From Coriaria nepalensis (Eukaryota > Streptophyta > Magnoliopsida > Cucurbitales > Coriariaceae): 64,000 nucleotides of DNA. Positions 25,694-38,019 of the stretch are shown piece after piece (the stretch's first letter is position 1; each line of letters opens with the position of its first letter). Location of the stretch: positions 8,956,501-9,020,500 of the forward strand of contig CP114492.1 of NCBI GenBank assembly GCA_027186245.1. Direction: 5' to 3'. The notes under the pieces are model-generated. The model was not told where the DNA came from. It saw only the letters and a program-made list of their open reading frames with translations, and searched no databases. Position numbers and translations under genes: made by a program.

Positions 25694-26834
25694 CGGGGGG
25701 TTTTTCTTAAGAAAATATGACCGTTATTGCCGGAATGTAATCTGAATTGACACACTGGGATGTTATAGATTTTAGGTAACGAGAGTTACTGAATTTTTAT
25801 TCTATAATTATTGAATTGTTTGAGATTAATTTAGTACTTTATAGCAAGTTTGGAAGGAAGATGGGTTCATATTAATTTTTGAGAAATTATTTGGTAGATT
25901 ATAGGGGATCGATTAATCTTAATCATATATATTATCATATCATATCAATTATATATATGATTAAGATGAATCATATTATCATAGATACAGTCTAATCAAA
26001 AAATGTTATAATTTTTTCTCCCTTTTTAAAGTTGTTAAATATTCGTAACACAAAAACCTTGCATACCTTATACTACTAATAAAGGTTGTTGAGCATACGA
26101 AGCAGACAATGAAGACTTTTTGATGTTAATTAAGTTCAATCTGTCTGGTTATAATGTAAATTAGCACACAATTTTTCGATTCTTTTTCATTCAAGAAATA
26201 CTGATTTAGGTAGCCTATCAAGTATGTAAGTATTAATCGGTGTTCTAACTTGGGTTCGTTGGGCATGATATTTTGTATGATATTGGATCATGATACGCAC
26301 TCCTATCCTGTGGGTGCCCTTTGAGAATTGATGTTCCCACTCCAGTCATTATTACAACCTGCGAAAAGTCAATTATTACAAATGTCCTAATAGCATATTT
26401 GGTTATATATATAATGAGAATGAATATAATACATATTTCATGTAATTGATTTTATTAAGAGTTGATGAGAAATTGATGAATAGTCAAAATTGTGAAACGG
26501 AACTTACTAACCACATAAATTAAATCCAAACACGTGGAGCCCATCATACATAATTAATTACATATTCAATTTTACGTAACACTAATTTAATCTCAATGTC
26601 AGTTAACCTTTGTCTTTCCTTAACCTTTATTAGTTTTCCCACTTCAATTGGACTAAATTATAAATCAATAAAGGTCGCCTCCTTGTTTCTACTCTTGTCT
26701 CTAGTCAAGTCATCTTCTACGCTCCTCTCCGATCTCTCGCCTTCCCTTCTCTCTCTACAATCTTTATATACCACAGAACTCAGCTTTGCCTAATCACCCC
26801 CCCGCGCTCCATAACTAGCACGACCGTCGGAAAA
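25694..26834. other. RBP47 3' flank and DUF1645 gene promoter
   Basis: AT-rich intergenic DNA. An imperfect inverted TATATATGATTAAGAT / ATCTTAATCATATATA pair lies around 25915-25972. The last 80 bp contains a TATA box and leader. No gene is seen. Confidence 0.4.
26763..26770 (+). promoter_or_regulatory. TATA box of the DUF1645 gene
   Basis: CTTTATATACC lies about 70 bp before the start codon at 26835 and after a CT-rich stretch. This is a normal spacing for a short plant leader. Confidence 0.55.
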
Positions 26835-28022
26835 ATGAAAGCGGCGGAAGTGATTGTCCCGCCACCACCTTCCATGGACTTCAACTTCGACATGAGTGCC
26901 TGCTCATCCCCTTACATGACCGCTCCGTCCAGCCCTCAAAGCTTCGGCAACAATTTCCTCTTCAGCGCTCCCACCAGTCCCTCACGAGCCGCGGCACTCT
27001 TCCACGAGCTTCACAGTTTAGCTAATTTCGACGATATTTATAATAATCTTCCCTGCGCAGAAAACTCAATGACTAATGCTCCAGCTGCTTCGATTCCGTT
27101 CGAGTGGGAAGAAACACCTGGGATTCGAAAAGTTGTTGGTGGTAGTATTAATGGCGAGGAGGATTTCGAGTTCAGTGTTAGTGGACAGACGTTAGAGAGG
27201 AATTCTCTGACCTCGGCGGAAGAGCTCTTCTACGGCGGTAAAATTAAGCCTGTCAAACCGCCGCCGTGTCTGCAAGTAATCAATAACGATCTGGTACCTC
27301 GCGCGTCCACATGTTCCTCACCCAGGTCACCTAGATCGCCGGTTAGTAATTCGCTGGGAAAACGAATCATGTCTCCGAGAAAAAATAGAAATGATTTTGA
27401 TCCGTTTGAAGCGGCGATATTAAAAGAGCAAAAGCGCGGGAGAGAGAGTTCAGTTCCAAACACTTCCAGCTCATTTGTACGTAAAGGAACTAGATCTTTA
27501 TCTCCTACTTTACGGGTATCGGATATTGTACCCGACCCGGATATAAATCCAACCAGCCCCGGACAGGTTCCATCAGCCACAAGCAACCTTAGTACCAAAC
27601 CTAATTCATTTTCTTCAATTTTGTCCACAATCTCGTTTTCTAAAGGCTATAGAAAATGGAGTTTCAAGGACTTCTTGCTATTTCGGAGTGCATCGGAGGG
27701 TCGTGGGACCGACAAGGATCCATTGAAGAAGTATTCGATGCTGTCGAGGAAGGATTCGGTGATGGTGAGTCAAGAGTCAGAGTATCAAATCAAGATCTCA
27801 AGCTTTCGGTCGACCGATAGCTCCGGATCGGTGTCTAGTTCTAGAAGGCCGAGAGTCCCGGTTTCGGCTCACGAGTTGCATTACACGGTAAACCGAGCGG
27901 TTTCAAAGGAGATGAGGAAGAAGACTTTCTTGCCTTACAAGCAAGGTTTGTTGGGTTGCTTAGGGTTTACGCAAGGCATGCACGAGATTTCGAGGAGTTT
28001 CGGTTCTACGACGCATGGATGA
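26835..28022 (+). CDS. DUF1645 family protein (calmodulin-binding-like), intronless
   Basis: A single 395-codon exon. The protein is Ser/Pro-rich and likely nuclear or cytosolic, with no membrane segment or signal peptide. Hallmarks of plant DUF1645 proteins are present: an N-terminal SSPYMTAPSSPQ and FFSAPTSP-like FSAPTSPSRAAAL block, IPFEWEETPG at about residues 87-96, the SPRSPRSPVS stretch, the basic-aromatic GYRKWSFKDFLLFRSASEG block at about 272-290, and the C-terminal SAHELHYTVNRAVSKEMRKK / LLGCLGF. Some family members are annotated as calmodulin-binding, and others respond to stress or alter organ size; the biochemical role is not established. It corresponds to the At2g15760 type. Confidence 0.85.
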   Translation: MKAAEVIVPPPPSMDFNFDMSACSSPYMTAPSSPQSFGNNFLFSAPTSPSRAAALFHELHSLANFDDIYNNLPCAENSMTNAPAASIPFEWEETPGIRKVVGGSINGEEDFEFSVSGQTLERNSLTSAEELFYGGKIKPVKPPPCLQVINNDLVPRASTCSSPRSPRSPVSNSLGKRIMSPRKNRNDFDPFEAAILKEQKRGRESSVPNTSSSFVRKGTRSLSPTLRVSDIVPDPDINPTSPGQVPSATSNLSTKPNSFSSILSTISFSKGYRKWSFKDFLLFRSASEGRGTDKDPLKKYSMLSRKDSVMVSQESEYQIKISSFRSTDSSGSVSSSRRPRVPVSAHELHYTVNRAVSKEMRKKTFLPYKQGLLGCLGFTQGMHEISRSFGSTTHG

Positions 28023-29501
28023 TTCACATATCCAAATGTAAAGTACGTTTTTATTTTCAACCAACGCTATAAGAACTTTGAGCTTTAATGCAAAATCAAT
28101 CAGCAATGAGTAAATGTATCTAATAAACTATACATTAATGATCGGGAGTAAGACCATCTTGAGCCATAAAGACAACTTTCTTTTGGTAAAATTCATTAAT
28201 TTGGGTAGTGAATGAATGCATGAAAGACAATGTTAGCAACCGTACGTCTTTTGTTAGCTATACTTGTGTGTTTTTTGTTTGCTATCAACCCAAGTACCAT
28301 ATTAAAATAAGCAAACTTATGAATAGAAATCACCATGCAAAAAACATCCTTTTTTTTAGGGGGGGGGGGGTTCTTTTTGGCTAAAGTAGCACTCCATTAC
28401 GAGGTTGTACTTTTCATGTACCCCCTATCCTCTTAGCCAGCTAGTTGATGCGGTGAATGGCAGAAAACAAAGCCAACACTCAAATGTTGCTTTAAGCAGA
28501 AGTCTCTCTGTGTCGGCTTTCATTAGGTTTATTTTACATGTATCCCATTTTGTGACACAGTAGTCTTACGGAGAAAACTTGATCTTGTTCTCGTAAATGA
28601 TGAGGCAAGACTGCAAGTGCATGATATGCTCCTCACTCATTTCCCATTTTTCTTCGGCAGATGTTATCCCTTCTTGACTCCTACTGCACGTTTGATGCGA
28701 CTTTTCTTCATTTTTCTTCTTTTCTCTTCTTTTCGGTAATGGAGAATAGAAAAGGAACACGCAAAAAGGTAAAATGAAGAAAAGAAAAACCATGTCTTCT
28801 AGATCTACGTAAAGCAGGATGTACTATACGGTATAGCATTCTATGAACAATTATCCAAGAGTAAAAACCAAAAGTTCAACAAGCGAGCAGAGGGGTTGAC
28901 CACGTGCTGCATCACAGACACAGACAGACTGGTCTCTCTGTCTCTTCTTTTAGTAGCCGACATCTATGACTATAGAATGGTCACAAAAAGCGACCTATTC
29001 AACGATGTATATATATATATATATTATATGAATTGTACAACTAACACAATTTAGGTCCCCACGAAACGATTTTCCATATATAAGAACAAACCAGCAATTT
29101 TGCAGTTCTTGTGATAAAATCATAAAACCACACCGACCTTGCAAATTAAACCAAAGTACAAATATTAAGGAGACAGTAAGATAGAATTACAAGTTCAGTA
29201 ACCCGAAAACCCCACTTTATTCATCTGACAAGTGAGAGAAGTATGCAATAAGAATGGACTAATTCAGTAGCATAGCTCACCAAAATTACTAGTGATTTTC
29301 TTACCAATGAAATTCTCTCCTTGTTTCTTAACTCTGTAGCATTAGCTTTAGCAAATTGTAAGCTCTTACAGTACTGGGTCCTGTTTCCTTTGTCCATCAC
29401 CTGCTACAAAACAATTATAAAACACCGGAAGATCAATTTGAGTCCGACCGACTATAGCAGATGTTCAAAACATGCGTTTAGGAGCTAGCTTAAGAGCTAT
29501 G
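28023..29501. other. Convergent intergenic region, possible small ORF
   Basis: This lies between the 3' ends of the DUF1645 gene (plus) and ZOP1 (minus). It holds a G run at 28363-28372, an (AT)n run at about 29008-29024, a G-box CACGTG at 28901-28906 next to a W-box core (TTGAC), and a 75-codon minus-strand frame at 28566-28793 with a hydrophobic N-terminus. No recognised gene. Confidence 0.4.
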
Positions 29502-31447
29502 TCAGCGTGCCCTGTAAAGTCCAAGAAGTGACTTCTCTCTTTCTTCAACTCTCTTCTTTGCAGCCTCTCTTGCTTTAAGTGCAGCTGCTTCTTTTTCCGA
29601 TATAACCTTTGGTTTCACATGATCCAGCCTCTTTCTCTTGCCGACAGAAATTGATGAAGCAGCAGCACCTTTAACAGATCGCATGGGGTTTAAGGAGGCT
29701 GAAACAACAGGCCCAGGTGGGGGTCCACTTTGGCTTTTATCAGAAACTGGTTTTACAGCCAATGATGGATTCTTTAATGTGGATTTCTTATTATTAGAAT
29801 TTGAAAAGAACTCAGGTACAGCATATGCCTCTTCCTGTGTCACCCACCTCCCTGTAGCCAAAATTATAATTAGAAGGCAATTCATATCGAAAAAGATTCA
29901 AGTGAAAGAAAAGATAAAGACTACAAGTACATAACCGAAATGCATATATATTTTTTCTTACCAACAGCATCAGAGTAATAGAAGCCTGAATTTGAGTCAT
30001 AGTGAAACCCATTGCTTTGATTGTAATAATAGCCGGAAGTGCTATCAAACTCCCATTCTGTGATCATTGAAAGATTGTGAGCCAACTAAAATATATAGCA
30101 TGCACATGCATGAGACCATGGGCATTCTATTTATACGGAAAATTCCATGAATTTAATTAAATGAAACATCCACTGTACTTACTTTCTTTACCATTATCTT
30201 CTACATCGAGTGGAGGACCATGGGAATCTCTAGCATCTCGAAGTTTTGCTACATCTTTTTGATAGCTACGGTTGGCTTTCTGCAGAAGATATGAGCTAAA
30301 GGCTTAGATTGAAAAAAATAGGAATAATATTTTAATCAAAGTGAGATCCCTGTAGACAAAATGTTCAGGGGCTACTATCTGAGGGTCCCCCCCCTCCTTT
30401 AATTTCAACCAGGGAACCTTTAAAGTTGAGTTTCTCTATTAAACACTTCTCTTTCCCTCGATAATTTAACTTTGGACTATCTGAACTACACATTGAATTT
30501 TTAGAGGGTACTTAAGTGAGATTGATTGAAGCTAATCAACGATATTTTTGTCCTTGACCATTTGCACTGAATAAAGCATGATTTCAATTAGGTAAAGATG
30601 AATATCACAAGGTCGGATAGGCATGTGAAATCTTAAATACATAGCAGAAACAACCACTACATTTATAAATTAGAAAGGCAAACCAAAACGGCAAAATTGA
30701 GTATCTGCACTGATTAAATCCAAAGAAATTGGGGGAAAACAGTATAATCAATACTTACAGCTTCAATTTGCTCGATGGCACGTGCTGCTTCCTTTTGCTC
30801 CTTTTCCTTCGCAACATTCTCTTTTCTCATATTAGCGAGCCTCTTGGAAACATTTTCCTTGTGACGTTGACCAAGCTCATGATTTCTAATGCTAGAGGGA
30901 TTGTTGGATATGAAGATTTTGCAAAAGTCGCACCATTTATTACCCTGGCTAACCCAATACTGCAAAGACCATAACAAAGTTGTGTTTTTAGGGACAACAA
31001 CTACAACAAATATATTACTGAGAATAACAAGAGCTAAGCAACAGTATCTACACTAAATATATGAGTGTATGAGATAAGCAAAACATAAATTTTAAATCTT
31101 ATTTGCTTTCAAGAAGTTCTAAATGACATGGCCGTGCTTGCAAAGGAAATAGATTCCTTTTCCAGTTTATGTTGCAATTGATTAGCCTGGTTTGCAATTT
31201 GATCAATAAAAATTGTGAATCACTTTCCAATGCAGCCATTAGAATAGTTAGTATATACTTTTTCTTCCTATCTGAATCACAGTAAGACATTCGAGAACTT
31301 AGAATCGAAGCAAAGAAAAGCTCCCCATCGATGATCCGCCTAAGAAATTTTATTAAGCAGAAAATCTGAACTTTAGAGAACTAACTAAAAAAAAACGATG
31401 TCGATGCCTTTTTCGGTCGATGTTGAAGAGAACGATACCTCTGTCAT
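29502..31447 (-). CDS. ZOP1: ZOP1-type zinc-finger and OCRE-domain splicing/RdDM factor
   Basis: ZOP1 is a nucleic-acid-binding nuclear protein involved in pre-mRNA splicing and in RNA-directed DNA methylation, related to human WBP4. Five exons: 31447-31439 (only ATG ACA GAG), 30959-30759, 30279-30183, 30057-29962 and 29851-29502; total 753 nt (250 residues). An N-terminal U1-C/matrin-type C2H2 finger starts at residue 4: YWVSQGNKWCDFCKIFI then HELGQRHKENV. A charged helix follows (KEKEQKEAARAIEQIEA). The OCRE repeat lies at about residues 107-150: WEFDSTSGYYY, FHYDSNSGFYYSD, RWVTQEEA. The tail is basic (KRKRLDHVKPK). It is complete. Synteny agrees with At1g49590. Confidence 0.9.
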
Positions 31448-32510
31448 GGCTGGAAATGTGGCCGCTCAAGAAGGTGATGGCCGAAGAGAGAAAATCTGCA
31501 AAAATCAGCCTGTTAGGGCACAGTAGAGCTTGTAGGCAACTCAATATTTGGTTCTGCAAGCCCTAAAATTTTTCGAATTTGACCAAATTGAGGGAAAAAG
31601 ATGACGAGGAGGTTCGGAAAACTTGCTTGCGACTCGAGGAACTTGAACGCTGCCGTTTGTTTATTTCGACGGAAAGAGGAAACCGATTTCCTCCCAATTT
31701 GGTTCCAGATGCAGTGGAAAGAAAAAGAGTAAAATCCACTCGCTCTATTATTGACAAAACGAGACTTCACCCGCTAAAATTACCAACATACCCTCCACAG
31801 TGAGGATTTATCGTTAAACCTAATTTATAATTACATAACTTATTTCTTTTCTTTTTTTCCCAAAATAATATTTTTTTTTATTGTAATAAAATTTCATATA
31901 CCACGTCATCATATATATTTATATAAAAATATTTCATCTCAAAATATTGTGATTATACACGATATGTATGTGTGTATATATATAATATTAACGTCTGTTT
32001 TGTTCTTTACAAGTTATTTATACATGCAAAAAAAAAAATCATATGAACATCCTTATTTTCTATCTCAAAACTGTTCACTTCACGGAGAGAATCAGATGGC
32101 ATTCATCCTTCAATAGTTCAATTCATGCATCGCTCGTTTCTTGCTGTTCCCAATTCAATCTTCACATTCCTGTTCGAAACAAGAAAAGATAATTTGATTC
32201 TGATTTTGAATATGGCAAACAGTTAACATGAAGTTACTTGCACCATACTTAAGAAAATTGCAGTCATGAAAAACAGTTACCTTGTAGGACAAAACTGCAC
32301 TAGTATATGGGAAGGATCTTAGCTCTTGAGCTCTGGTAAGTTTAATGCAATTATCCAGCAAGGTTATATTTCTCTTCCAAGAAATGCACTCCGATTTTTC
32401 TACAGTTTCTTAGACCAGTAGTTTTACTGGAGAATTTTGCTCGATGATTCGTCTCGATAACATGAAAGGGAACAGGCTTAATCATTGAGTACCATTTGGT
32501 ATACTACCCA
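31448..32510. other. ZOP1 leader/promoter and PPR pseudogene 3' flank
   Basis: About 1.06 kb, AT-rich, with small TATA-like runs near 31970-31985. Open frames on both strands at 31513-31803 have no recognisable domain; part of this is probably ZOP1 5' leader and promoter. No gene is seen. Confidence 0.4.
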
Positions 32511-34393
32511 CTATTTGGAAGTAAACAAACCATCATTAGCTATTTCAGTAAGTATATTGAAAACCACATCCATATTCCCTTCTCTATGATTTACATCAAC
32601 AAGTACTTTTGCAAGCTCAGCTTCAGTAAGCCTACAGCTTTTCAACGTATTCTCTATAACTTGACTCAACTCATCGCTTTTCCCAAGTGCTTTAGCCAGA
32701 GCAATGACAGTCACAGTATGAGGGATGAAACCCGAATGCAGCATTTCATTGTAAAGACGATAAGCCTTCTGAACGCTCCCACCTCTACAATGACCATGTA
32801 TAATCACATCATAAACCGCTTCATTCGGTTTGTGATTTTTCTCGAGCATTGACTCAAGGACTTGATTCGCTTCATTCATCAAACCCTTCATGCAAAATCC
32901 TTTCAAAAGAGCTACCACGCTTTTAAATTCAACACTAGAGCAATTTTCTATTAAAGTATTATACGTGACATCACTTGGTACACACTCATCATAGAACAGC
33001 TTTAACAGAAGCCAGCTTTGCTTCTCTAGTACGAGCTTGTTTACTTAAGCTGTTAATAAGCATGCTATAGGTCACAGCATCAGGTACGAATCCCTTCTGT
33101 ATCATTTCATCATGTAAAGTAAGTGCCTTGTTTAAGTCCCCTTCCATGCGGTAAGCATTATGTAGGGATGTATAGGTAATTAAATAGGCGGCAAACCTTT
33201 ACTTAACATTTTTTGGAAGAGGTCACAAGCTTCAACTAGTCTCCTCTGCTCACAAAGACCTTGGATTAGTGATGAATATGTTACCGAATCAGGTGAAATT
33301 CCCTTTTTGACCATCTTCACCTTAATTAGAAGGGCCTTATCCAAATCCTGGTTCCGGCACAAACCCGATATAATAGTACTATAACTTACCACATCTGGGG
33401 CTAGCCCTTTTTCTGTCATTTAATCTATAACTCTATTGGCGTCTTCCATTCTCCCCAAAATACAGTTCTCATTAATCAGAGCATCGTAAGTCACAATTGA
33501 AGGGGAGAATCCCTTCCCAATCATCTCATCTAGAGCCTGATAAGCTTTATCCATAAATTCCTGTCGAGAAAAAACCATCAATCAATGTTGTATACGTTCT
33601 CTCATTTGGTCTAAGTCCTCTTACTCTCATTTAGTCGAAAAATTCCACTGTCCAATTCAAATTCCTAGCCTTACACACACTATTGATCAAAGATGGATAA
33701 GTAACAACACTCGGAGATAATCCATTCCTCACCATATCAGAATACAAAACAAGTGGTTGGTGTAAATTACCTTCTTTACAAATCCCATTTATGAGTGTAT
33801 TATAAGTCACCTCGTCTGAAACAAAACCTTTTCTATTCATCTCCTCCAGAATACCAGTCGTCCTTCATCTTTCCCTCACTACCCAATCCATTGATAATCA
33901 CATTATATGAAATTAAATTCGGCTCTTAACCCTTCAATGCCATTGCTCTTAAAAAACCAAAAGCCTCATCAATCCTCTGCAACTTACAATGAGCATCAAT
34001 CAAAGTATTATATGTCACCAAATTTGGCAAAAAATCCGTTCTTCTCCATGTCCCGGAAAAATGACAGGGCCATTTCTAAATTTCCTGCTGTGCAGAAACC
34101 CCTAATCAAGATGTTATATGTAAATACATTTGGAGAAATCCCAATCCTAATCATCTCTCGAAAGACTTCCTCTGCTCTCGAAAGATAGCATTATAAGATA
34201 GCACACCAGGCATAAAGCCATGAAATTTAGCTAAGTTAACCGTGTTAGTGGCTTTATTAGTGAAGTTCAAGTGAGTGTAGGACTTCACCACTAAATCGAA
34301 GACAGCAGAGCTAGAATTGCACTAGATGGTAGGTATCCTTGAGACACTGGAAGATCGAAGCGCCAGAATCTTCGACTGTAGTAAGTGCAACAT
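32511..34393 (-). pseudogene. Pentatricopeptide repeat (P-type PPR) pseudogene
   Basis: Minus-strand translation gives tandem 35-residue PPR units across about 1.9 kb: GLAPDVVSYSTIISGLCR, GISPDSVTYSSLIQGLCEQR, GFVSDEVTYNTLINGICKEG and GLSPSVVTYPSLINSVCKAR. The C-terminal end is KSCRLTEAELAKVLVDVNHREG...NDGLFTSK. The order resembles At5g39710/EMB2745-type proteins. The frame is broken repeatedly: a TAG near the N-terminus (about 34325, after SSVSRIPTI), a TAA before MTEKGLAPD at about 33420, a stop and shift at about 33180, and further shifts around 33030, 33620 and 34180. Intact P-type PPR proteins act on organellar RNA; this copy cannot make one. The start ATG at 34393 and the terminal stop at 32511 are still recognisable. 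Confidence 0.85.
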
Positions 34394-35045
34394 CTTCGGC
34401 TAGGGTTTGAGTGGATTTATAGAGCTAGAAGAGGGTAAGGAGATGCAGGGCGATGCATTTGGATTGGAATGTGAAGAAATGGTGGCAGCGAGCCCAATTG
34501 AGGAAACTGAGTGTCAGGTTTTGATCGAATTGAGACTTTAGAAGTAAATCGGAGGAGGCTTCGGGGAATGGGAAGAGAGAGACTGGGGCTGGTTTGGATG
34601 GCGTTTGAAATATGTGATGGCTTTTCCGACGAGGAGCGAATCGGTCGGAGAACAGGGAGAGAGAACAAAGCGGTGAATTTGAGGGTTTTGAACTTTCATT
34701 CTGAAATTTTCAGAAGAGCACAGGGGGGTTCACAAGAAGAGCAGGAGGAGGAGAAAGCGTAAAAAATAGCTTTTAATTAACAAATATAAGCAAATAGGCT
34801 TGCGACACGTGGAGGAATGATGGGTTTTTACGCCGGTTTATGTGACAGACATGTCAGTTTAACAGAAACCCATCTAATGATCTAAATCCCACCCTTTTTG
34901 GCAATCTCGGGGTTTTTCAAACTCAAAAAGGAGTCTCCTTTTGCTTCTTACATTCTCATACGGTTAACTCTCTCACTCTCTCATTTCAGCCGATCAATCT
35001 CGCCGGATTCCGATCCGAGGTGGCGGAGGAGGAGGAGGAGTAGAG
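34394..35045. other. Upstream region of the ARMC6-like gene
   Basis: About 650 bp between the PPR pseudogene start and the armadillo gene start. Its last about 140 bp (CTCTCTC and GGAGGAGGAGG stretches) is probably leader. No separate gene is seen. Confidence 0.4.
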
Positions 35046-37490
35046 ATGGCCCCACCGATGGCGATTCGTACAATCTCACAGGAAGCTTTCGACGAGGTTG
35101 TGAGGGAGAACATGGAGGATCTCGGGATGGATCCCACTGAGGCGCTCGAGGACGCCATCCAAACCCTAACTCTCCAAGGCGTCGATCTGTCCGGTTACAT
35201 TACTCAGACTGTCTTCTGTATTCAATTCAACCTGTTCTCTCTTCTTTATCTTATCTTCGTCTCTGTATTTTTTTTGCAGGCATTGTGACCTCTCCGGGTA
35301 GCGCTAAGGAGAACCCTGTGATGCAGTGCTTGGAAAGACTAAAGCAATTGAATAATGGTTTAAAGGATCAAATCAATAATGAAGATCTGAACGAGGTTGT
35401 AGGATTGGTGGATAAGCTTACAGAGCTGTGTCTTGCAGCTGAAGAAGGCTCTGGAAATGCTGCAATTGCGTCCAGAAATGGTGGATTGGAGTTGCTTTGC
35501 TCTATTTGCTCCAAGGCTGCAAACGGATCTGAGCGGGTTCTTCCCCCTGTATTGAGGACCATGGCATTGTTGCTTCATGGTACGATAAATAGCATAGATT
35601 GATGCTCATAGTTTTTAGTTTACTCTATTAAGCAATGTGAAAGAGATTAGTGGACACTGCTTCCTGGGTTCCTTACTACTTTTCCATCTTCATTTTTCAG
35701 ATGTTCAAAGTACAGAAGCGTTTCGGATCTACAATGGACCGAAAATCGTGATGGGTATTCTAAATGAGTGCAATGCAAGTGTTGACATCTTGAATGGTGG
35801 CTTTGCTGTTGTTGCTGCAGCAGCGACTGGCAATGAAGTTGTCAAAGAGTCGTTTGTGGAGTTGAAAATCAGCGAGCTTATTTTGCAGATTCTTATGAGC
35901 CAGAGCAAAGACAGTGTTAATAGCTTATATGATGCAATAAGAGTCTTGTTAACGCCTGATGATAATCGGGTAGTTGCTTCTCAAGTAAGTAGTCTTTATA
36001 AATTGAAAATTCCAATTTGATGGTAGAGGTATAAACACATTGGGTTGACAATAGGGATTTGTAAAAAATGTTGTATATCATAGAAGACAATCATTTCAAC
36101 TTTTCTACAAATTTTATGAGCTTAATTTAGTTATTATGTTCTCAACATTTTGATGTTTGTACACTTCAGGTTTATGGTTATGCACGACAGTTTGCAAAGA
36201 TTGGAGTTGCTAGTTCTCTTGTGGACTCACTACATGGAGGGCTTAGTTCGCCTGCATTAGTTTCAGCAAGCATTGCTTTAAAGGCTGTTGCTGTTAATGT
36301 AAGTGCTTCGAATTCCTATGAGATCTCATGGTTAACTTGATATTGCAGTGAAATTAAAGTTCAAAGGCAGTGAAATTAATTGCAAGTAGACGAATCCAAT
36401 TAGATTTTTACTTCTATGGGATTTTCTTGTTGAACTTATGGAATAATTACAATTCTGTAATGATTTAGTAGCATGTCACAGTGCTCGCTTGAATTCTTGA
36501 TAATTAAATAATTGATCTCTTGCTACGTGTCCCTTTACAATCCTGATAAGAAACTGGTATTTGGTATTTCTAATCATGGTTTCTTGATTCATCAATTGCT
36601 TACCTATAGGATGAGATATGTAAATCAATAGCTGAAAACGGTGGCATTGATGCAGTCCTACAATGCATTGATGACAGCGGTGAGCAAGGAAACAAAATCG
36701 TTGCTAGAACGTGTTGTTCTTTATTATCCAAGGTATAACACCAAAACCATTTTGGTTGTGATCTTAAGCTATAATGGATCGAACAGTCTTCTATGTTGTT
36801 TTATAAATGAGAAGATAAATATAACTGGAGAATTATGAGAAGAGAATCAACAGAAGTTTAATTGCCAGCTACATACATATTTAAGAATATCTAATGGGTA
36901 TAACTAGTTGGCAGGAAGCGATACAAATAAGAGTGCCATAGTTGAAAAGGATGGAATGCAAAGGCTAATCAAACTCTCAGGAAGATTTTTTGATGATCCC
37001 TCGGTCCTGCAAGAGGTAAGGATGCAACATAAACTCGTGTGATTAGGTTACTTTGATGGGTTTCCAAACAGTAATTCAATCGCTGTTACTAACTGTACTA
37101 TTGTACAGGTTATGTATGTTATATCAATACTTTGCTTGAGATCACCAGAAAATGCCACTCGAGCCATTGAAGCTGGTGCAGGTGACCTTGCAATTCAAGC
37201 CATGGAAAAGTACCCTTCTGCTCAACAAATGCAGCGGAATTCATGTTTGATGATTCGAAATCTTGCCGTTAGAAATCTGGAAATCAGGTGCGTCTTGTAC
37301 AGAATCAGAAAGTCTACCTTGGATCACTTAAATCTTCTATTTTTAATGCCTACCTTTCACATTTTACAGAACACTTCTACTCAATCAGGGAATCGAGAAA
37401 CATATTAGGAAAGCCAAGCAAAGCCACGAGAGCTGCAAGGGTGCTGCAAGTGATGCCTTAAGAGATCTAGGGCTTGACAACTACCTTTAG
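35046..37490 (+). CDS. Armadillo-repeat protein, ARMC6-like
   Basis: Eight exons: 35046-35193, 35280-35579, 35701-35984, 36170-36298, 36610-36732, 36908-37015, 37109-37287 and 37370-37490; total 1392 nt (463 residues). The N-terminus (TISQEAFDEVVRENMEDLGM, then DPTEALEDAIQ and GVDLSGI) is the conserved opening of ARMC6 proteins. Armadillo-type helices follow: NGGLELLCSICSKA, NGGFAVVAAAATGNEVVKE, NGGIDAVLQCIDD, SRAIEAGA-like TRAIEAGAGDLAIQAM, and IRKAKQSHESCKGAASDALRDLG. ARMC6 homologues occur widely in eukaryotes as soluble proteins of unclear function. Exon 6 starts at TTGGCAGGA after TAG (36905-36907), since the CAG four bases later breaks the frame. No lesion was seen. Confidence 0.85.
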
Positions 37491-38019
37491 CCCATTTCTT
37501 AAAACTGCCTTCACCTATATTTCAGCTAAACTTTTGTACCTAACCTTTTTCCTTTTAATGGAAAGAGAACAAAAATGTCTTGCATTAGAGGCACTTATTT
37601 CTTGCTATTTTGATGAGATCTCAGATTTTGTTCAAGTTTGTGTCGACACTAAAAGAAACAACATAATCCATGGTTAGAAATTGTTCGAACATCGAGCTTT
37701 TACGGCTATGCAATTCACTTGAAATGGTATGATCGGTACTGACATGGTCCGAGCTTTGCCTTCTTCTGCTTCTGAAAAAAACCAATTATGGAGGATACCG
37801 CCCACTTTGAAACTAGTATTGAAACATCTACCTGAATGCCTTCTTCTCCCGATCTCTTCTATCAACAATCTGAATAACGATTATACTCTCTTATATTCAC
37901 AGAAAAAAAACAAACAAAAAATGCATTGTTTTTGGCTTTTCATACCAACCTACTCATTCACAGCAGCAATCGCTTTCTTTATTCCAACTGCATTGTGAAA
38001 GCTCATGATCAGAAAGAAA
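37491..38019. other. ARMC6-like 3' flank
   Basis: About 530 bp, probably 3' UTR then AT-rich spacer. Open frames here show no domain. Confidence 0.4.

Noticed and set aside
26596..26793. 65-codon frame upstream of the DUF1645 gene as a possible uORF or gene
   Set aside because: It spans the TATA box and would start before the likely transcription start, so it is not in the mRNA leader.
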